From: Bdellovibrio sp.
GTDB taxonomy: Bacteria; Bdellovibrionota; Bdellovibrionia; Bdellovibrionales; Bdellovibrionaceae
DNA length: 18,788 nucleotides
Assembly: GCA_019104905.1 (NCBI GenBank)
Contig: JAHRXB010000004.1
Coordinates: 1-18,788 of the forward strand
Reading direction: 5' to 3'
Notes under the pieces: model-generated
The model's database searches: none
What the model was told of the DNA's origin: nothing
The model's input: only the letters and a program-made list of their open reading frames with translations
Made by a program: the position numbers and the translations under genes
In this document: piece by piece, positions 15,228 to 18,788 of the stretch
Layout: each line of letters starts with the position of its first letter
Position numbering within the stretch: the first letter of the stretch is position 1

Positions 15228-18200
15228 TTACTTCTTCTTCTTAACGCCAGAGTAATCGTTGAAGTAGTAATCCCCCACGTTCAAATACTCACGGTATTTG
15301 CTATTGTAATAAACCGAAGACAGCGTTCGGCCTTCAGTTCCTCGGTTGGTGATTCGACGGTGCTCTAGATAGATGGTCTCAACGCCGTGATCATCCAAGG
15401 AAACAATTTCGTCCGCTTCAGCCACTGCGTTGCGATTTCTATCAAACCACAAGCGCAACTTTCCAAAGATCTGATCATCCTTATTGATTTTCTTATCTTT
15501 GTTTTTGTCGTACTTAGCCAAAGCCACAAATCCGTCCGCCGCTTTATAATCTCCAAAAAGTTCTTTAATAGATTCAACCTTACCTTGAGCGTTAGGCAGA
15601 ACCAAGAACGCCACCTCTTTGGTATTAATCGGCCAATCGATCAATCTTTTCACTCCATCACCGCGAATATCGAATTGCACGCCGTAATGAGCATCACGAG
15701 AAATCTCGATTCCATTTCCTGAAGCATCAATCAACAAAGGCGACCAAGAGACAGAGACATTGTCGTACTCAAATCCTGAGTTCGGGCACACGGGAACGGT
15801 AAATTTACCTGCCACATTGCCCGATCCTTTGCCATCTGCCGCCGAACAACTTTGTCCACCCAGATTTTCGGAAGAGCAGAAATGCCCTGGAGGATTCGAA
15901 ACGCCGTTACATTCTTTCGAGCCAAAATAACGAACCTCAAAAGTCACGTCTCGCACGCACTCCGCAGGAGCCTTCAATTTATTAAAGCTAAAGACTGGCT
16001 TTCTTGCCGAAGTGGCGTCTTGATCCACAGGGAGTTTTGCCGTGTCATTGACCAGGTCTTTTCCCACCGCAATGGCATCGTTGGCAAAACGACAAGGAAT
16101 ACACGCAAAGCCCTTCTTATCACTATATCCTACTGGATACTGCTCATAGCTTTTTGGTGCAGATCCACCCAAAGCCGTCGTATAAGGCAGAATTCCATTA
16201 TTGATTAAACTGGCGGAGACCAACTCGCCCTCGCGGTTGTATTTTGCAGCACATCCCAAGCCCGCAATCATCATTTGATTATATCCACTGAAACGAATCG
16301 CCAGATTCTTGCTACACTCGCCCGCGGATTCCAACACCGGGCAACTTGCTTTGTAATTAACAACGGTCACCGGAACTTTGGTTGTGACTGTGTAACTGTA
16401 AGGACTGCAACTGTAGGAGTTCCCAATGGACACGCAACTTTGCCCACTCACCGTCGAAGATTGGTCAACCCAAACTGTCGAAACGGTTCGACATGAATCA
16501 TGGGCTGAGAATGGATCTGCATTGGCAGCCACTCCGAAGCTCGAAGCTTTGATATCCCAACACTCTTTTTGATTTGACGGATTCTTAGCCACACAGGCCG
16601 GCTGAGCACTGGCTTTAAACAACTCCGCTGGGAACTGATGATGAGCATGCTCAGGAACTAGATGTAAAAGAGTCAAATCAACACGACCATTTTTGATATC
16701 CGACACTTTAAAAGGTCGAGAATACATACATTGAGTCGCGCTGGTTAACTCCGTCGGCATGGCTTTGTCGCCGCGTTTTGGCGCACTCACTTGGAACAAA
16801 GGCACACAAGATTCATTCATAAACGGAATCACACGGTCATAGGGTTTTCCGCTGCTTGTTGCCGGTGCGAATTGATAGTAAGGAAGTCCCCCTGCGGTTC
16901 CACGCAGATCTCGAGTTCCACTTGGCTGAACCGCTGCAAGATATGCTTGGAAGATAACTGTCTCTTCCGGATCCGGTTCAGAGGCAGGATCTACCTTATA
17001 GAGCTGGGTTAAAGAATAGTCGTTTAAATCCAAAATACCATAATATAAAGGATCTGCCGCTTTGCCACCCGCCGTGGAAGCTTGGAATCTTTTCGCAACG
17101 ACAATCGCTTTTGAATAGGCACGATTTTCAAGAGGAGGCGTGATCACCTTACCTGAAGAGTTCACCGCCAATTCGCCCGACAAAGCCGCGGACGCATTCA
17201 TAACTCCGCGGAATGGAACTTCTGCGGCACTGGTACCATACTTTGCGGGAATTCCGGGAAGACTCAATGGAGTTGAGTAAGCGGCGCTTTGATATCCCTT
17301 GCCGGAGGAATCCATAAAATAATATGAGCGCAGGCTATTAAAGTAAGAGCAATCACCAAAACGGCGCAGACGAACCATCGCTGACTTCCCTTGCGGAACC
17401 ACCGTTAATTTACAACTGAATTTATTTTTACTGATTGCCGTCTCCACATTCGCTGTCACTGTCGATGCCACACCGACAGGAGGACTTGACCAAACGCCCG
17501 TCACCGCATTAGGTCCACCAGAATATTCAATCGTAGGAGGAGCGGCTCCCCCCGAACCTCCCGTGAGGCGAACAGAGAAAACCAAGACATCATTTCCGAC
17601 AGTGACCTGCGGAGGATTGCTGGTTGAATAAGAGGACACGGTTCCTGACACTTTCAACTCACATCCTGTCGCCTCTTCCGGCATTCCAGGAACGACCAAA
17701 GAAGACAGATCCGTGGCAACCTTGGATTGCCATACATTACCAATGCGATGACGATGGATGAAACTCACATTGCCAGCGGCCAAAGTATTGGACTGAGTTG
17801 TTCCTTTATTCCAAATATAAATGACGGAAGCTCTGCGGAACTTTCCTTCATTGTTTACCAAGGGACCGACATCACCTTTTGTGACGAAAGCAATTGAATT
17901 GCTGCCCTCAGGATCTGCGCCCTTGACTCCCCCATAGGGATCCAAATAACAGACTCCCGTCGACGAAGTACTACAAGCCGGAATTTTTAGGTTGTAGCCC
18001 CCTTCATTAGAGAGTTCTGCACCACTTTTATCAGAAAGAAATTTAGAACCACAAGATGCCGAAATTTTGGCGATATTATCCTGAGCCATGTCACCCTCAG
18101 GAATATCTTTAAGAAGAGAATCACCCAACAATGACTTCCCAGCATTTTGATATGCATCCTTAAGTTCCGCCTTCGAAACACCTAAAGACGGAGCCAACGA

Positions 18201-18512
18201 ACAAGTCGCTTCGACGTCATCGATGACACAATCTTGAGAAGGGGTTTTAAAATCGCCGTCTTCGCACTTAACCTTGATACTTCCCGATGAGTAGCGAAGA
18301 GCATCGTCCTCAGAAACATCTGAACAAGCTTTCGTATAGGTCTTATCGTGATCCGTCTTAGGTGCCCTTAAAACATAACTACGTCCCGAGGCGTTCATTC
18401 CCGGAAGAGTCATATTAATATCATCGGAGTTACAGTCTTTTGGAGCTGGCGCTGCAAACGAAGTTGAATAGAGGCCTAAACTCAACACCAAGGTTGAAAC
18501 AAAACGACCCAT
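15228..18512 (-). CDS. Large secreted Cys-rich protein with Ca-binding-type C-terminal repeats
   Basis: This 1094-residue protein has a Sec signal peptide (hydrophobic core about 4-18, probable cleavage in SFA-AP). The middle is Cys-rich and Gly/Ser/Pro-rich, with no recognised domain. The last 170 residues look like the calcium-binding C-terminal module seen next to RTX-type and FrpC-like proteins: LLIDASGNGIE (926-936), FDIRGDG (947-953), ELFGD (984-988), the EF-hand-like loop DKNKDKKINKDD (1002-1013) and DRNRNAVAEADE (1024-1035). The chain ends in a Lys-rich KKKK. It takes the PilY1 slot at the head of a minor-pseudopilin operon but has no beta-propeller motif that I can see. The ATG at 18512 has GGGGGAG 6 bases upstream. 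A TTG at 18527 is in frame but unsupported. Confidence 0.78.
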   Translation of the reverse strand: MGRFVSTLVLSLGLYSTSFAAPAPKDCNSDDINMTLPGMNASGRSYVLRAPKTDHDKTYTKACSDVSEDDALRYSSGSIKVKCEDGDFKTPSQDCVIDDVEATCSLAPSLGVSKAELKDAYQNAGKSLLGDSLLKDIPEGDMAQDNIAKISASCGSKFLSDKSGAELSNEGGYNLKIPACSTSSTGVCYLDPYGGVKGADPEGSNSIAFVTKGDVGPLVNNEGKFRRASVIYIWNKGTTQSNTLAAGNVSFIHRHRIGNVWQSKVATDLSSLVVPGMPEEATGCELKVSGTVSSYSTSNPPQVTVGNDVLVFSVRLTGGSGGAAPPTIEYSGGPNAVTGVWSSPPVGVASTVTANVETAISKNKFSCKLTVVPQGKSAMVRLRRFGDCSYFNSLRSYYFMDSSGKGYQSAAYSTPLSLPGIPAKYGTSAAEVPFRGVMNASAALSGELAVNSSGKVITPPLENRAYSKAIVVAKRFQASTAGGKAADPLYYGILDLNDYSLTQLYKVDPASEPDPEETVIFQAYLAAVQPSGTRDLRGTAGGLPYYQFAPATSSGKPYDRVIPFMNESCVPLFQVSAPKRGDKAMPTELTSATQCMYSRPFKVSDIKNGRVDLTLLHLVPEHAHHQFPAELFKASAQPACVAKNPSNQKECWDIKASSFGVAANADPFSAHDSCRTVSTVWVDQSSTVSGQSCVSIGNSYSCSPYSYTVTTKVPVTVVNYKASCPVLESAGECSKNLAIRFSGYNQMMIAGLGCAAKYNREGELVSASLINNGILPYTTALGGSAPKSYEQYPVGYSDKKGFACIPCRFANDAIAVGKDLVNDTAKLPVDQDATSARKPVFSFNKLKAPAECVRDVTFEVRYFGSKECNGVSNPPGHFCSSENLGGQSCSAADGKGSGNVAGKFTVPVCPNSGFEYDNVSVSWSPLLIDASGNGIEISRDAHYGVQFDIRGDGVKRLIDWPINTKEVAFLVLPNAQGKVESIKELFGDYKAADGFVALAKYDKNKDKKINKDDQIFGKLRLWFDRNRNAVAEADEIVSLDDHGVETIYLEHRRITNRGTEGRTLSSVYYNSKYREYLNVGDYYFNDYSGVKKKK

Positions 18513-18518
18513 AGATTT

Positions 18519-18525
18519 CTCCCCC
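18519..18525 (-). promoter_or_regulatory. Strong ribosome binding site of the large secreted protein
   Basis: GGGGGAG on the minus strand lies 6 bases before the ATG at 18512. It rules in that start over the TTG at 18527. Confidence 0.7.
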
Positions 18526-18537
18526 AAATTAAATCAC

Positions 18538-18566
18538 ACAATATGCACCCTCTATTGTTCTGTCAG
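18538..18566 (-). promoter_or_regulatory. Candidate sigma-70-like promoter of the pseudopilin operon
   Basis: On the minus strand, CTGACA (18566-18561) matches five of six -35 bases. After exactly 17 bases comes TATTGT (18543-18538), four of six -10 bases. A transcript start near 18531 would leave a leader of about 19 bases before the ATG at 18512, enough for the strong ribosome site. A different sigma factor is possible. Confidence 0.42.
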
Positions 18567-18571
18567 ACATC

Positions 18572-18587
18572 ACACTTTTACAAGTGT
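18572..18587. promoter_or_regulatory. Operator-like inverted repeat upstream of the promoter
   Basis: ACACTT and AAGTGT form a perfect 6-bp inverted repeat with a 4-base spacer, five bases upstream of the candidate -35 box. The position suits an activator or repressor site. No regulator is identified. Confidence 0.35.
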
Positions 18588-18626
18588 CTCTCATCTAGAA
18601 GCATAAACATTAGAGGCGTTAGTCCA

Positions 18627-18716
18627 GCCGAAGACTCTCAGGAGTCGATCGACGGCCAACCACCATCATGATAACCTAAACGAAGGTAGGTAAACTATTA
18701 AATTACCAATAGTTTA
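18627..18716. other. Structured segment at the right edge
   Basis: GCCG/CGGC (18627-18630, 18653-18656) encloses GACTC/GAGTC (18633-18637, 18642-18646). Further on, TAAACTATT (18691-18699) and AATAGTTTA (18708-18716) are a perfect 9-bp inverted repeat around an 8-base loop. No ribosome site or coding frame is convincing before the window ends. It may be the leader or a regulatory RNA of a gene beyond the right edge. The strand is unknown. Confidence 0.35.
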
Positions 18717-18788
18717 ACGGAATCTTTGAGATATCAACCCAGAGACTGTTCCATCTTGATACAAAAATCAGAGCGAGATCTCAGTGCG

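Noticed and set aside
18627..18650. CCGAAG and CTCTCAGG fragments recalling a glycine riboswitch
   Set aside because: The fragments occur without the surrounding conserved core or spacing and form a simple hairpin.
18653..18716. Resemblance to a class I c-di-GMP riboswitch (GGTAGGTA ... TTACC)
   Set aside because: The second-half motif is suggestive, but the two conserved GCAAA segments and expected first helix are absent. A covariance search would decide.

Overview
The window looks like chromosomal DNA of a Gram-negative predatory or gliding-type bacterium of moderate GC, most likely a Bdellovibrio relative (Bdellovibrionota). This is inferred from gene style: a short NAD-type isocitrate dehydrogenase, large pseudopilin-like proteins with an oversized secreted partner, and HDIR-type histidine kinases. 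No rRNA, tRNA, transposase, integrase or CRISPR array was recognised, so the taxonomic call is tentative.

Layout. (i) 1-438 has no credible protein gene but is dense in inverted repeats, including a closed multi-branch stem, and is a candidate structured RNA. (ii) 439-3570 on the + strand holds an NAD-dependent isocitrate dehydrogenase, a CofE-type (F420-0:glutamate ligase superfamily) amide ligase, a glycine-rich probable lipoprotein, and a membrane-anchored protein resembling a VirB8/TraE domain followed by a TraK-like beta region. (iii) 3600-4775 on the - strand is an orphan membrane histidine kinase. (iv) 4990-9232 on the + strand is a tight operon: split transketolase (two subunits), a fused NAD-dependent sugar epimerase/dehydratase plus DPM/GtrB-type family 2 glycosyltransferase, and a SAM methyltransferase. 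(v) 18512 down to 9166 on the - strand is a second tight operon of six genes: a 1094-residue secreted, Cys-rich protein with C-terminal Ca-binding-type repeats, three pseudopilin-like proteins (PilW-, PilX/GspK- and PilV/GspI-like), a GT-C membrane glycosyltransferase and a membrane-anchored methyltransferase. The two operons converge and their terminal methyltransferase genes overlap by 67 bases.

How it may work together (inference). The arrangement in operon (v) parallels the minor-pilin/PilY1 operons of type IV pili, with a non-PilY1 secreted protein in the PilY1 role. A GtrB/ArnC-like GT2 in operon (iv) and a GT-C enzyme in operon (v) form the classic two-step pair: loading a sugar on a polyprenyl phosphate carrier and transferring it outside the inner membrane. 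The split transketolase and epimerase would supply an unusual sugar, and the methyltransferases would decorate it. The most interesting hypothesis is a dedicated surface-glycosylation pathway tied to a pilus-like tip complex. No flippase, pilus motor or acceptor is visible in this window to prove the link.

The right end (18528-18788) carries a plausible promoter for the pilin operon, an operator-like inverted repeat, and a second structured segment that may lead a gene outside the window.
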